Notes: generated by a model from the letters alone, not told the origin. Positions 1 to 7,365 are shown, counted from the stretch's first letter. The stretch: 9,235 bases of DNA from Clostridia bacterium (GCA_017621295.1 JAGATI010000165.1:1-9235); one strand, 5' to 3'. Translations and numbers: made by a program.

Positions 1-1398
1 CTTTTGTTTATCTTTTTCTAATTTTTCTTTTGCCATTTTTTCTTTATCTCTTAAACTTGCAGCTTTTTCAAAATCTTGAGAACGTATTGCTTCATCTTTT
101 TCTTTTTCATACTTAGTAATTTTATCTTCTAATTCCTTTAAATTTTCTGGTCTTGTATATGTTCTCATTTTAACCCTAGATGATGCTTCATCAATTAAAT
201 CTATTGCTTTATCTGGTAAATACCTATCATTAATATATCTTACAGATAAATTAACAGCAGATTCTATTGCTTCATCTGTAATTTTTACATTATGATGTGC
301 TTCATATTTATCACGAATTCCTTCTAATATTTTTATTGTATCTTCTTTAGAAGGTTCTTGCAAAGTAACTGGACTAAATCTTCTTTCTAAAGCAGCATCT
401 TTTTCTATATATTTTCTATATTCGTTTAATGTGGTTGCACCTATAACCTTAATTTCTCCTCTTGCTAAAAGTGGTTTTAAAATATTTGCAGCATCTACCG
501 CTCCTTCTGCAGAACCTGCACCTACTATTGTATGAATTTCATCTATAAATAAAATTACATCTCCTGCTTTTTTTACTTCATTTAAAGATTTCTTTATTCT
601 TTCTTCAAAGTCTCCACGATATTTTGCACCTGCTACCATACTAGAAATATCTATACTTACAACTCTTTTATTTTTAAGCATTTCTGGAACATCTTCAGAT
701 ACTATTTTTTGTGCAAGTCCCTCTATCACAGCTGTTTTACCTACACCTGGCTCTCCTATTAAACAAGGATTATTTTTAGTTCTTCTAGATAAAATTTGAA
801 TTACTCTTTCTATTTCGTCATTTCTACCTATAACAGGGTCTAACTTTCCCTCTTTTGCTTGTTTTGTTAAATCTGTTCCAAATTGATTTAATGTATTTGT
901 TGAATTATAACTTCCAAATCCTTTATTACTATTTTGTTTTTCTCCTGTATAAGTTTCATCTTCATTTATTACTTTTACAATTTCATTATATAATTTTTGA
1001 GGATTTACATTTAAATCCATCATAATACGAACAGCTATACTGTCACCTTCAAGCATTATTCCTATTAATAAATGTTCTGTTCCTATATATTCTGTTCCAA
1101 GCTTTCTTGCTTCTCTAAAAGCATTTTCTATAACTCTTTTTGTTCTAGGTGTAAAGCCTATAGTACTATCTCCACCAGAATTACTATTTGCTCTTCCTAT
1201 TAATTCTTCTATTTCTTCTAATATACTTTCTGGTGATATATTTTGATTTTCTAAAACTTTGCTTGCAACACCAGTTCCTTCTTTACAAAGTCCATATAAA
1301 AGGTGTTCTGTTCCTATATAATTATGTCCAAGCTCATTTGCAACATCATTTGCAAATTCTATTGCTTTTTGAGCTCTATTTGTAAATTTATATGTCAT
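1..1398 (-). CDS. clpC: ClpC-type AAA+ protease-partner ATPase, N-terminal 466 residues (partial)
   Basis: Open on the minus strand from an ATG at 1398 to the window edge with no stop, so the C-terminal part (second AAA+ domain) is missing. Residues about 1-145 are the two Clp N-terminal repeats, each with an IGTEHLL motif (about 28-34 and 105-111). The first AAA+ domain follows, with Walker A GEPGVGKT at about 215-222 and Walker B VILFIDE ending near 287. From about residue 410 a charged coiled segment with a UVR-like stretch ([15 protein letters not shown]) marks the ClpC middle domain, which separates ClpC from ClpA and ClpE. ClpC unfolds substrates for ClpP, and in Firmicutes it recognises phospho-arginine-tagged proteins made by McsB. 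It is the last visible gene of the ctsR operon. The start is supported by GGAGG about 9 bases upstream. The 170-bp gap to mcsB shows no CtsR box and no convincing promoter. Confidence 0.96.
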   Translation of the reverse strand, partial: MTYKFTNRAQKAIEFANDVANELGHNYIGTEHLLYGLCKEGTGVASKVLENQNISPESILEEIEELIGRANSNSGGDSTIGFTPRTKRVIENAFREARKLGTEYIGTEHLLIGIMLEGDSIAVRIMMDLNVNPQKLYNEIVKVINEDETYTGEKQNSNKGFGSYNSTNTLNQFGTDLTKQAKEGKLDPVIGRNDEIERVIQILSRRTKNNPCLIGEPGVGKTAVIEGLAQKIVSEDVPEMLKNKRVVSIDISSMVAGAKYRGDFEERIKKSLNEVKKAGDVILFIDEIHTIVGAGSAEGAVDAANILKPLLARGEIKVIGATTLNEYRKYIEKDAALERRFSPVTLQEPSKEDTIKILEGIRDKYEAHHNVKITDEAIESAVNLSVRYINDRYLPDKAIDLIDEASSRVKMRTYTRPENLKELEDKITKYEKEKDEAIRSQDFEKAASLRDKEKMAKEKLEKDKQK

Positions 1399-1568
1399 AA
1401 AAACCTCCATTCTAGCATTTTTGCTTTTAAATTTTAAAATTATATCTATATTTTTGATATTAGCACTTTTCACATACATACCTGTAACTTGAGAAATATG
1501 ATATTTTATAGAACTTTATACAAATTTCATAAAACATCTTTAGTAAAATAAATAAAAATTTTATAAAA

Positions 1569-2594
1569 TTATACATTTTCTTCTTTTATAATTTTCTTTA
1601 TAATCTCAGCTCTCCTTATATCTCTTTGGCTACCTTCTAATATCTTTCCAAAATATTTTTGTAAATTACCTGGTTTAGTATATAACTGTAATTTATTAAC
1701 TTGCATATCATTTAATTCTTTAATAATTCCTAAATCTGTTCCAAGTTTTACATCTGATAATAATCTTCTGCACTCTTCAGATGACAATTTACTTGAATAT
1801 AATAATAATCCATATGCTCTATACACACGATTTTCTAAATCTATTTGCTTTTTTCCCAAATATTTTCTTGCAAGTCTTTCTTGCTGTATTACTTTTTCTG
1901 TTATAGCTTTTACATTTTTTATAATTTCTTGTTCACTAATTCCTAATGATTGATTATTAAAAATTTGATATACATTACCCTGACTTTGAGAACCCTCACC
2001 ATAAATTCCTCTAATATTCATTCCAAAATTATTTACTGCTTGCAAAACTTTACCTATATTTCCTGTTGCTGTAAGTGCTGGCAAATGAACCATTACAGAT
2101 GCTCTCATTCCCGTTCCTACATTAGTTGGACATGATGTTAAATATCCATATTTGTTACTATATGCGTAATTTACTAAATTTTCTAACTTTTCATCTATTT
2201 CTATACTTAAATTTAATAAATTTTCTAAATCCAATCCTGCCGAAAATACTTGCATACGAATATGGTCTTCTTCATTAATCATTATACATATATTTTCATC
2301 ATCATTAATTAAAATTCCTTTATTTATTTCTTTAGACATAGCAAACTCTGGACTTAATAAGTGTTTTTCTATTAAGCTAATTTTAGTAATATCATCTATA
2401 TCTTCTAATTTTAAGAATTTTAGTCCATATCCAAGACTTGGTGTTATTTCTTCTAATTTTTCTAATATATTCTTACTCTCCTCTTTACTATATTTATTTG
2501 GAAATTCAAATTCTTTTATATTTCTCGCAAGTCTTATTCTTGTACTAATAACTACATCAGATTCTTTACCATTTTGTAAATACCAATTACTCAT
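1569..2594 (-). CDS. mcsB: Protein-arginine kinase McsB
   Basis: A 341-residue member of the ATP:guanido phosphotransferase family, near the usual length of about 350-360. Visible signatures are STRIRLARN (17-25, nucleotide-binding arginines), NEED (107-110, catalytic acidic loop), CPTNVGTGMRAS (155-166, with the active-site-region cysteine C155) and RDIRRA (324-329). The last matches the RDxxRA phospho-arginine-binding element that distinguishes McsB from metabolic arginine or creatine kinases. McsB phosphorylates arginines on CtsR and on misfolded proteins, releasing CtsR from DNA and marking substrates for ClpC-ClpP. It is activated by McsA, the gene just upstream. The start at 2594 has GGGAGG about 11 bases upstream. 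The 155-bp gap between mcsA and mcsB is long for this operon and contains imperfect AAACTAAAA repeats, but no promoter I would defend. Confidence 0.97.
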   Translation of the reverse strand: MSNWYLQNGKESDVVISTRIRLARNIKEFEFPNKYSKEESKNILEKLEEITPSLGYGLKFLKLEDIDDITKISLIEKHLLSPEFAMSKEINKGILINDDENICIMINEEDHIRMQVFSAGLDLENLLNLSIEIDEKLENLVNYAYSNKYGYLTSCPTNVGTGMRASVMVHLPALTATGNIGKVLQAVNNFGMNIRGIYGEGSQSQGNVYQIFNNQSLGISEQEIIKNVKAITEKVIQQERLARKYLGKKQIDLENRVYRAYGLLLYSSKLSSEECRRLLSDVKLGTDLGIIKELNDMQVNKLQLYTKPGNLQKYFGKILEGSQRDIRRAEIIKKIIKEENV

Positions 2595-2749
2595 ATATTT
2601 TTTAACCTCCCTATTATATTGTTAATATTTACCTTTTAAATATTCCCAAAAGCTTTATATTAAGTTTTAGTTTTAATATTTTAGTTTCAGTTTAGCTTGG
2701 CGGTAACATTATATAAAAAAATAATAACTATATTTAAATCATAAAACTT

Positions 2750-3284
2750 CTATTCTTTATTTAACTTTTTAATTTCATCTCTTATTTTAGCTGCATCCTC
2801 ATATCTTTCTTCTTTAATTGCTTCTTTTAAATCTTTGTTTAACTTATCTAATTTACTTTCTTCTTTATTTTCCTTTTCAGGTTTTACATCAATTTTATTT
2901 TCTTTTATATATTTAGGCTTTCTACCTACATGCATTGATGATCCATGTAGATTTTTTACTAAGTGATTAATTTTTTCATTAAATGTTTCATAACAATTTT
3001 CGCATCCAAACTTTCCGTTTTTTAGTAAATTCATCATATGTTAATCCACAATTATTACACTTTAATGTATTTTGTTTTATAAAACTTGGCATAAATGAAT
3101 CATTATATTCTTCTAATAAATCTCCTAAAAAACTAGAAAAATTAATTGGCATATTAAAATCCATATCATCTATTCCCATTTCTTTTGCACATTCACTACA
3201 AAGAATCATTTCTTTTTTTACACCATTAATTATTTGTGTATATCTTACATTTCCTTCATGATTTCCACAATTTTGACATAACAT
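2750..3284 (-). CDS. mcsA: McsA, activator of McsB (reading frame broken by a one-base shift)
   Basis: Two overlapping minus-strand frames together make a normal McsA of about 178 residues (family about 185). The first frame (3284 to 2988) starts MLCQNCG after AAAGGAGG and carries three CxxC pairs (CQNC, CSEC, CNNC), ending in TYDEFTK before going off-family. The second (stop at 2750) picks up with NGKFGCENCYETF, the fourth CxxC, a short linker, and a C-terminal UVR motif (KEERYEDAAKIRDEIKKLN). Joining them requires dropping one base in a run of six A (plus-strand T at 3018-3023). This restores TYDEFTKNGKFGCENC, which is the family pattern. McsA binds zinc through the four CxxC pairs and activates McsB. 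The break could be a sequencing error, a true mutation, or slippage on the A run. Both halves look conserved, which argues against an old pseudogene. Confidence 0.9.
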
Positions 3285-3299
3285 AATAAATCCTCCTTT

Positions 3300-3752
3300 T
3301 TAATCTTCTATAAGATTTAATAACATATTTTTTAAGATATTTGCTCTTAAGGTATCCTTATATTCATGCGGTATATTAAGTACATTATCACTTGTTGCTA
3401 CTTTTAAAAGCTTTGCTTCTTTTTCTGAAATGATATCATATGATAAGAAATTACTTATATAAATATCTACTTCCTGTGATGTTATTTTATCCTCAAGACT
3501 TGCAATAATATGCATAATATATTTACTTCTTGTCATATCTATTTTTTTTATTCTAATATGACCACCGCCACCACGTTTGCTTTCTACATAATACCCTTGA
3601 GATGGCTTAAATCTAGTTGAAATTACATAATTTATTTGTGATGGTACACAATTAAAGTATTCTGCTAGGTCATTTCTTTGTATTTCTATATATTCATCTT
3701 CTTCATTAAATAATTCTTTTATAAATTCTTCTATCATATCTGACATTCTCAT
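3300..3752 (-). CDS. ctsR: CtsR, class III heat-shock repressor
   Basis: A 150-residue protein, close to the 154 of Bacillus CtsR. The N-terminal half is a winged helix: helix-turn-helix around residues 25-48 (RNDLAEYFNCVPSQINYVI) and the diagnostic glycine wing RGGGGHIRI at 60-68, which inserts into the minor groove. The arginine before the glycines is the kind of residue McsB phosphorylates to inactivate the repressor. The C-terminal half (about 73-150) corresponds to the helical dimerisation domain. CtsR represses its own operon and other clp genes at 37 C and is released on heat stress. It is first in ctsR-mcsA-mcsB-clpC, with 15 bases to mcsA. The start ATG at 3752 has GAGGCG 6 bases upstream. 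A second in-frame ATG two codons later is possible but is worse placed. Confidence 0.97.
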   Translation of the reverse strand: MRMSDMIEEFIKELFNEEDEYIEIQRNDLAEYFNCVPSQINYVISTRFKPSQGYYVESKRGGGGHIRIKKIDMTRSKYIMHIIASLEDKITSQEVDIYISNFLSYDIISEKEAKLLKVATSDNVLNIPHEYKDTLRANILKNMLLNLIED

Positions 3753-3861
3753 GATTTTCGCCTCTTTTCTGTTTGTGGATTTGTTTATTTTTATATTATT
3801 GCATTAATATTTATTTCAAATTTTTTATTCATAATACGACTTTACACCGTTCGTTTTTAAC

Positions 3862-3884
3862 TTTGACTTTGACTTTCTTTGACC
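3862..3884 (-). promoter_or_regulatory. CtsR operator (three heptad half-sites)
   Basis: On the minus strand the sequence reads GGTCAAAGAAAGTCAAA (3884 to 3868), an exact fit to the CtsR consensus RGTCAAANANRGTCAAA. A third AGTCAAA half-site follows (3868-3862), sharing one base with the second. It lies just downstream of the -10 box, so bound CtsR would block the start of transcription and the operon would control itself. Confidence 0.93.
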
Positions 3885-3893
3885 TATAGTAAT

Positions 3894-3921
3894 ATTATAC
3901 TCTCATTTTTTATTTTGTCAA
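3894..3921 (-). promoter_or_regulatory. Vegetative (sigma-A-type) promoter of the ctsR operon
   Basis: On the minus strand a perfect -35 TTGACA (3921-3916) and a perfect -10 TATAAT (3899-3894) are separated by 16 bp. The predicted start near 3887 places the CtsR operator at the beginning of the transcript, leaving a leader of about 135 bases before ctsR. Apart from this promoter and the operator, the gene-free stretch 3753-4075 holds only the weak hairpin at 4026-4057. Confidence 0.9.
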
Positions 3922-4025
3922 TACTAAAAATTCATACTTTCAATTTTATGTTACTAATTAATTTTTAACCCAGAAAAGCAATAACAACATCAACTGAGTA
4001 TAATATATATTAGAAATATAAATTT

Positions 4026-4057
4026 AAGAGAAAGGACAAATTCATGTTCTTCCTCTT
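4026..4057. terminator. Possible terminator hairpin after the nucleotidyltransferase gene
   Basis: AAGAGAAAGGAC (4026-4037) faces GTTCTTCCTCTT (4046-4057) across an 8-base loop. This gives a 12-position stem with one mismatch and one wobble. A T run follows on the plus strand (4057-4061), but the only adjacent gene is on the minus strand, where the downstream tract is AAATTTATATTT. It is a plausible but weak terminator for the minus-strand gene ending at 4076. Confidence 0.35.
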
Positions 4058-4075
4058 TTTTCTAAGTCTGGAGTA

Positions 4076-4627
4076 TTATCGCTGCATTTGCTGTAACAAT
4101 CGAGTCCTAATCCGATCAATTATTTCTGTTGTGCTAATGCCATCCGTTCTTGGCTGTATATAGCCACTTACATTGTAACAGCTAAACAGCTGCCTGCGTG
4201 CCTCACGTAATAAAGGATTGTCCTCATGCACAAAAACATCTGGTCGAATCCCCTCCACTACAGGTGCAAACATATTTAACCACTGGTATGCCGATTCGTT
4301 TGCAAAACTGAATGGTACCTGTCTGTACGGATTATAATCAGCTAATACCACATAATCTGCCCAGATACAATTTGCAATAGTTTCCATTCTAATTGACTGA
4401 TTAAGGACTGGTGGATCTTCCTTTTTCAGAGCCGCAGCTCTATCGCTTTTTACAGCTACAACAAGGATATCCCCCTGCTCTTTTGCAGCTTCCAACATCC
4501 TCATATGACCTATATGAAACAGATCAAATGTACCAGATGCCATTACAACTTTTTTGTCTTTCCGACATTCTTTTAGAATACCAAAAAGAGTAGCATAGTC
4601 CTCTCCAAACACCCTTGCTTCTTTCAT
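4076..4627 (-). CDS. Cytidylyltransferase-fold nucleotidyltransferase, substrate unknown
   Basis: A 183-residue protein of the nucleotidyltransferase alpha/beta phosphodiesterase superfamily (TagD, HldE C-terminal and related enzymes). Residues 31-41 read SGTFDLFHIGH, with the HxGH nucleotide-binding signature. A second family element, GISTTEIIDRIR (163-174), is the usual ISTTxI motif near the C-terminus. Such enzymes transfer CMP or AMP to a phosphorylated alcohol or sugar, and nothing here fixes the substrate. I place the start at 4627, where AAGGAGG sits 9 bases upstream. An in-frame ATG at 4660 would put that ribosome site inside the gene and add a non-family lysine/isoleucine tail. The gene is visibly richer in G+C (about 40-47% in hand-counted lines against roughly 20-25% nearby) and uses CAG and CTG codons, unlike its neighbours. 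That suggests acquisition from another genome. Confidence 0.88.
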   Translation of the reverse strand: MKEARVFGEDYATLFGILKECRKDKKVVMASGTFDLFHIGHMRMLEAAKEQGDILVVAVKSDRAAALKKEDPPVLNQSIRMETIANCIWADYVVLADYNPYRQVPFSFANESAYQWLNMFAPVVEGIRPDVFVHEDNPLLREARRQLFSCYNVSGYIQPRTDGISTTEIIDRIRTRLLQQMQR

Positions 4628-4673
4628 TATGAAAAACCTCCTTATGATGATTTTTAGCAAGTTATATTACATC

Positions 4674-4687
4674 CTGCAATATTGCAG
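4674..4687. repeat. Perfect 14-bp palindrome between the nucleotidyltransferase and Nudix genes
   Basis: CTGCAATATTGCAG is self-complementary over all 14 bases. It lies 12 bases downstream of the Nudix stop and about 46 bases upstream of the nucleotidyltransferase start, at the edge of the higher-GC block. It could be an operator for a dimeric regulator of the downstream gene. As RNA it is too compact to make a good terminator. Confidence 0.6.
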
Positions 4688-4698
4688 AAAATTAAAAA

Positions 4699-5178
4699 CT
4701 AATCAACTATAATTTCATTATTTTCTATATATTTTTTTAGATTATTTAAAATAGGTTTATTTAAATGAAAAATATTTTCAGGTAAATTATCTATATCAAA
4801 CCATTTCAAATTGGTAACTTCACCATCAGTAAAATTAATTTCACCTGTATAATTTGTACAAATAAATGCATGGCTTAAAACATAAACTTCATCTTTAGAT
4901 TTTTCATATTTATGATATAGCTTTTCTCCAGAAAATATTCCTAATAATTTAGGCTCTATTGGCGTTATTCCTAATTCTTCTTTAATTTCTCTTTCTAATG
5001 TTTCTAAATATGTTTCTCCAATATTCATTCCTCCACCATGTAATGCCCACATTCCATTATCTTCACGTTTTTGTAATAATACCTTATGTTTTTTATAAAT
5101 TACTAAGACAACAACTGGTCTATGCATAGGAATATGTCCTACTAAACTACGAATATATCTTTCATTATCTATCTTCAT
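4699..5178 (-). CDS. Nudix hydrolase
   Basis: A 159-residue protein with a complete Nudix box at 49-71 (GGMNIGE, seven residues, then REIKEELGI), fitting GX5EX7REUXEEXGU, including the metal-binding glutamates of REIKEEL. The preceding strand VVVLVIYKKHKVLLQKRED and the WALHGGG approach to the box are typical. These enzymes hydrolyse nucleoside diphosphates linked to another group, and may clear damaged nucleotides or control cofactors. The substrate cannot be read from the sequence. The start at 5178 has AAGGAG upstream. A dedicated extended -10 promoter lies 40-50 bases upstream, so it is probably transcribed on its own, or with the nucleotidyltransferase gene 71 bases downstream. Its AT-rich base composition matches the host genome and contrasts with the nucleotidyltransferase gene. 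Confidence 0.93.
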   Translation of the reverse strand: MKIDNERYIRSLVGHIPMHRPVVVLVIYKKHKVLLQKREDNGMWALHGGGMNIGETYLETLEREIKEELGITPIEPKLLGIFSGEKLYHKYEKSKDEVYVLSHAFICTNYTGEINFTDGEVTNLKWFDIDNLPENIFHLNKPILNNLKKYIENNEIIVD

Positions 5179-5217
5179 TTTTATAAACTCCTTTTTATTT
5201 GTACAACTTCTTTTTAT

Positions 5218-5226
5218 ATTATATCA
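5218..5226 (-). promoter_or_regulatory. Extended -10 promoter of the Nudix gene
   Basis: On the minus strand TGATATAAT (5226-5218) matches the extended -10 pattern TGnTATAAT exactly. No good -35 hexamer is present at the usual distance, which is common for extended -10 promoters. The predicted start is about 5211, some 33 bases before the ATG. Confidence 0.7.
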
Positions 5227-5252
5227 TATTATGTTGCATAAGTATAGTTTAA

Positions 5253-5411
5253 TTACTTATCTTTTGTCATATTTTCCATATCTTCTGCTCTTTCTTTTTG
5301 CTTTGATAATGTAAGCCAAGCAAAATAAGAAGAGACAAATTCGCCATATTTTGTAGCATCTTCTATCTCTCCTATTTCATTTTTTAATTTATTTAATTCT
5401 TTATCATTCAT
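5253..5411 (-). CDS. Small hypothetical protein, 52 residues
   Basis: I do not recognise this protein. The reading frame is MNDKELNKLK at the N-terminus and ENMTKDK at the C-terminus. It is charged and predicted helical, with one aromatic patch in the middle (YGEFVSSYFAWLTLS, about residues 22-36) and no cysteine or signal peptide. It has a good ribosome site, AGAGGTG, 8 bases before the ATG at 5411, and wobble positions are AT-rich like those of its neighbours. Both points support a real gene. It lies between the HAD phosphatase and the Nudix gene on the same strand, with about 200 bp of gene-free AT-rich sequence upstream (5412-5612), where I see only a weak 5-bp hairpin near 5508-5521. Alternating charged and hydrophobic residues would allow a coiled coil. 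Confidence 0.7.
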   Translation of the reverse strand: MNDKELNKLKNEIGEIEDATKYGEFVSSYFAWLTLSKQKERAEDMENMTKDK

Positions 5412-5612
5412 ATAACATACACCTCTTTTATAATTATGTGCATGTTATAATTTATTATACTTTTATAATATTATCTCATATTAAATTTATAACACTATAT
5501 AAATAAGGATTTCTAAAAATCGTTATCTTTATGCATTACATATAGTTTTTTAAATATCATAATTAATAAATTTCAAAATTAACCATATAAATATAATCTA
5601 TAACTATTTAAA

Positions 5613-6494
5613 TTATTCGTTTGATATAACATACTCCTCAATTGCTTCTGCAACTCCATCATAATCATTATCTTTAACAATAACATCTCCAAATGCCTTA
5701 ATATATTCTGCACTATTTCCCATTACTACTCCTAGTCCCGCATTTTCTATCATTTCTTTATCATTCACATTATCTCCTATTGCAACAACTTCACTTGCCC
5801 CAATATTTAATTTTTTAATTAAAACTTTAATTGCATTCCACTTGTTTACATCATTTTTAGTAATTTCAGTATAATAATATTTTAATTCTACATCTTCATT
5901 ATTTACTTTTATCATTTTTCTAGACATGTGTCCTACATCTAATACATCTATATCTTCAATTTCTCTTAACTTTTGTATAATGCGATTAAAAATCGATAAA
6001 TTGTCATCATATATAGTAACTTTTATATAATTATTACTATTATCGTTTTTTACAAAATTGTATAAATCTTGTACTACTTTTATATTTGTTTGATATTTAC
6101 TATCCTTTTTTTCATTTTCTTGTTTGTAAAATAAAGCACTATAAGCAATTGTTCTTGTTAATATTTCTGTTTCTGTATAAATATTATAATATATACTGTT
6201 TTGCTCACAAACTTCTATTATTTCTAGTATCTTTTCTTTGTCTATAAATTTATTGTATAAGATTTCGTCATTTTTCATATCATATAAAATAGCACCATTA
6301 CCACATATACTATAGTTTTCAGAATTTATTTCTTTTGCAAAACTTTTAACAGAAGTTATGTGTCTACCAGATGCAATTATAACTTCAATGCCCTTTTCTT
6401 TTACTTTTTTTATTGCATTTTTATTTTTATCAGATATTTTCCCATACGAATTTAATAATGTACCATCTAAATCTACTGCTATTAATTTATACAT
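5613..6494 (-). CDS. Cof-type HAD-superfamily phosphatase
   Basis: A 293-residue protein with all four HAD motifs. Motif I is DLDGT with nucleophile D8 and acid D10, motif II is the serine in ASGR (S42), motif III is the lysine K218 in NDVNKWNAI, and motif IV is GDNVND (240-245) binding magnesium. The large insert between motifs II and III (about 80-205) is the C2-type cap of the Cof/YidA subfamily, which acts on sugar phosphates, pyridoxal phosphate or FMN. The real substrate cannot be told from sequence. Its length is normal (about 270-290 in the family), with a slightly longer cap rich in Asn and Lys. The start at 6494 is preceded by AAGGAG. It has its own promoter 64-92 bases upstream and is followed by about 200 bp without a gene. 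Confidence 0.95.
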   Translation of the reverse strand: MYKLIAVDLDGTLLNSYGKISDKNKNAIKKVKEKGIEVIIASGRHITSVKSFAKEINSENYSICGNGAILYDMKNDEILYNKFIDKEKILEIIEVCEQNSIYYNIYTETEILTRTIAYSALFYKQENEKKDSKYQTNIKVVQDLYNFVKNDNSNNYIKVTIYDDNLSIFNRIIQKLREIEDIDVLDVGHMSRKMIKVNNEDVELKYYYTEITKNDVNKWNAIKVLIKKLNIGASEVVAIGDNVNDKEMIENAGLGVVMGNSAEYIKAFGDVIVKDNDYDGVAEAIEEYVISNE

Positions 6495-6557
6495 ATATTT
6501 TTCTCCTTATTTATCTATATTTATTCTTTTATAAAATAATTTTTATTAGCTTTTATA

Positions 6558-6586
6558 ATTGTAATATAATTTATATTTCATTTCAA
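6558..6586 (-). promoter_or_regulatory. Sigma-A-type promoter of the HAD phosphatase gene
   Basis: On the minus strand TTGAAA (6586-6581) and TACAAT (6563-6558) are spaced by exactly 17 bp. The predicted start near 6551 leaves a leader of about 57 bases before the ATG at 6494. Confidence 0.75.
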
Positions 6587-6715
6587 CAAAAATTATCAAA
6601 AATTTCCAGTTTAAAAAATTAATATTTGCACAACATATATAATGTGAAAAGACAAAATGCTTTTTCACAAAGAAATAAACAAAAATAAAAACACATTCTA
6701 TAGGAGGTGAAAGAT

Positions 6716-6928
6716 ATGGCAAATTCATCAAGCAACAGTAACTATAAAGTAGTTCCAGAAGCTACAGAAGCTTTAAATAAATTCAAATATGAAGTAGCTA
6801 GCGAAGTTGGTGTTAACTTAAAAGAAGGTTATAACGGAGATATATCAGCAAGAGACGCTGGTAGAATCGGTGGTAACATGGTAAGAAAATTAATAGAGCA
6901 AGCTGAATCTCAAATGACTAACAAATAG
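6716..6928 (+). CDS. Alpha/beta-type small acid-soluble spore protein
   Basis: A 70-residue protein that coats and protects DNA in the dormant spore and is degraded at germination. Both family blocks are present. One is the germination-protease site region KYEVASEVGVNL (about 24-35), where cleavage is expected after the first glutamate. The other is the DNA-binding block SARDAGRIGGNMVRKLIEQ (about 44-62). I start at the ATG at 6716, which has a perfect AGGAGGTGA 5 bases upstream. A GTG at 6707 is in frame but lies inside that ribosome site. Codon use includes GGT, AAC and AGA, typical of a highly expressed gene. A 7-bp hairpin (GTGAAAA at 6644-6650, TTTTCAC at 6662-6668) lies in the leader. 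A sigma-G promoter is expected, but I cannot pick one with confidence. The gene is single and ends before a bidirectional terminator. Confidence 0.96.
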   Translation: MANSSSNSNYKVVPEATEALNKFKYEVASEVGVNLKEGYNGDISARDAGRIGGNMVRKLIEQAESQMTNK

Positions 6929-7033
6929 TTTTTGTATTAATATTATTTAATATTTAAATTATTAATAGTTTTAAGAAATAAGACAGGAATATTTTTCTTG
7001 ATTTTATGAATACTCTTTTTAAGGGCATACATA

Positions 7034-7058
7034 AAGGCAGGAATTGTGTTCCTGCCTT
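7034..7058. terminator. Bidirectional terminator between the spore protein and abrB-like genes
   Basis: AAGGCAGGAA (7034-7043) pairs perfectly with TTCCTGCCTT (7049-7058) around a 5-base TTGTG loop. The stem is the most GC-rich spot in this AT-rich intergenic stretch. It lies about 105 bases after the spore-protein stop on the plus strand and 16 bases after the abrB-like stop on the minus strand, so it can serve both converging genes. Confidence 0.88.
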
Positions 7059-7074
7059 ATTATTTATAATATAT

Positions 7075-7332
7075 TTATACTTTCCCTTTACTATTCGATA
7101 AAATTAAAGAATTAATACACTTTTTACATACATTCACATTATTATATAGTTGTAAATTCTTTTTGTTTCCACAAAATACACAACTATTTTCATGTTTTTT
7201 TAAAGTTAATGTTTTTCCATCAATATGTAATTCTAAAGCATCTTTTTCTTTTATGTTATTAATATCTCTCCATTCTTTTGGAAGAACAACTCTACCTAAT
7301 TCATCTATTTTTCTAACAATATATCCATCCAT
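7075..7332 (-). CDS. AbrB-family transition-state regulator with a C-terminal four-cysteine motif
   Basis: An 85-residue protein. Residues 1-48 are the SpoVT/AbrB DNA-binding domain: GYIVRKIDELGRVVLPKEWR closely follows the Bacillus AbrB pattern GIVRKVDELGRVVIP, and IKEKDALELHIDGKTLTLKK follows IAEKDALEIYVDDEKIILKK. The C-terminal part has two CxxC pairs (C51/C54 and C69/C72), suggesting a small zinc ribbon that Bacillus AbrB lacks. AbrB proteins bind DNA as tetramers and repress post-exponential genes. Spo0A normally shuts them off at the start of sporulation, and this gene's promoter region carries a perfect Spo0A box, in keeping with that role. The start at 7332 has AAAGGGG upstream. The gene is monocistronic, between its own promoter and the shared terminator. 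Whether it is the genome's main AbrB or a paralogue cannot be told here. Confidence 0.92.
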   Translation of the reverse strand: MDGYIVRKIDELGRVVLPKEWRDINNIKEKDALELHIDGKTLTLKKHENSCVFCGNKKNLQLYNNVNVCKKCINSLILSNSKGKV

Positions 7333-7345
7333 TAAATTGACCCCT

Positions 7346-7365
7346 TTCGCATTTTTTCGACAAAA
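7346..7365 (-). promoter_or_regulatory. 0A box pair downstream of the abrB-like promoter
   Basis: On the minus strand TTTTGTCGAA (7365-7356) contains a perfect 0A box, TTTGTCGAA. The next ten bases, AAAATGCGAA (7355-7346), form a degenerate copy in exact 10-bp phase. Tandem boxes 10 bp apart, just downstream of the start site, are how Bacillus Spo0A represses abrB. The second box overlaps the region just before the ribosome site. Confidence 0.75.

Noticed and set aside
1188..1385. Plus-strand open frame inside clpC
   Set aside because: It is antisense to a clear ClpC N-terminal domain, has low-complexity Leu/Phe composition and no ribosome site.
1950..2135. Plus-strand open frame inside mcsB
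   Set aside because: Antisense to the catalytic core of McsB, with no ribosome site or family resemblance.
2640..2700. Imperfect AAACTAAAA repeats between mcsA and mcsB
   Set aside because: Short, irregular and AT-only. They are not distinguishable from background composition.
4411..4593. Plus-strand frame opposite the nucleotidyltransferase
   Set aside because: Antisense to the HxGH region of a recognised enzyme and without a Shine-Dalgarno.
4628..4660. Longer start for the nucleotidyltransferase at 4660
   Set aside because: It would place the AAGGAGG ribosome site inside the gene and add residues absent from the family.
6693..6699. CATTCTA as a sigma-G -10 box of the spore protein gene
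   Set aside because: It lies directly before the ribosome site, so the transcript would start inside the Shine-Dalgarno sequence.
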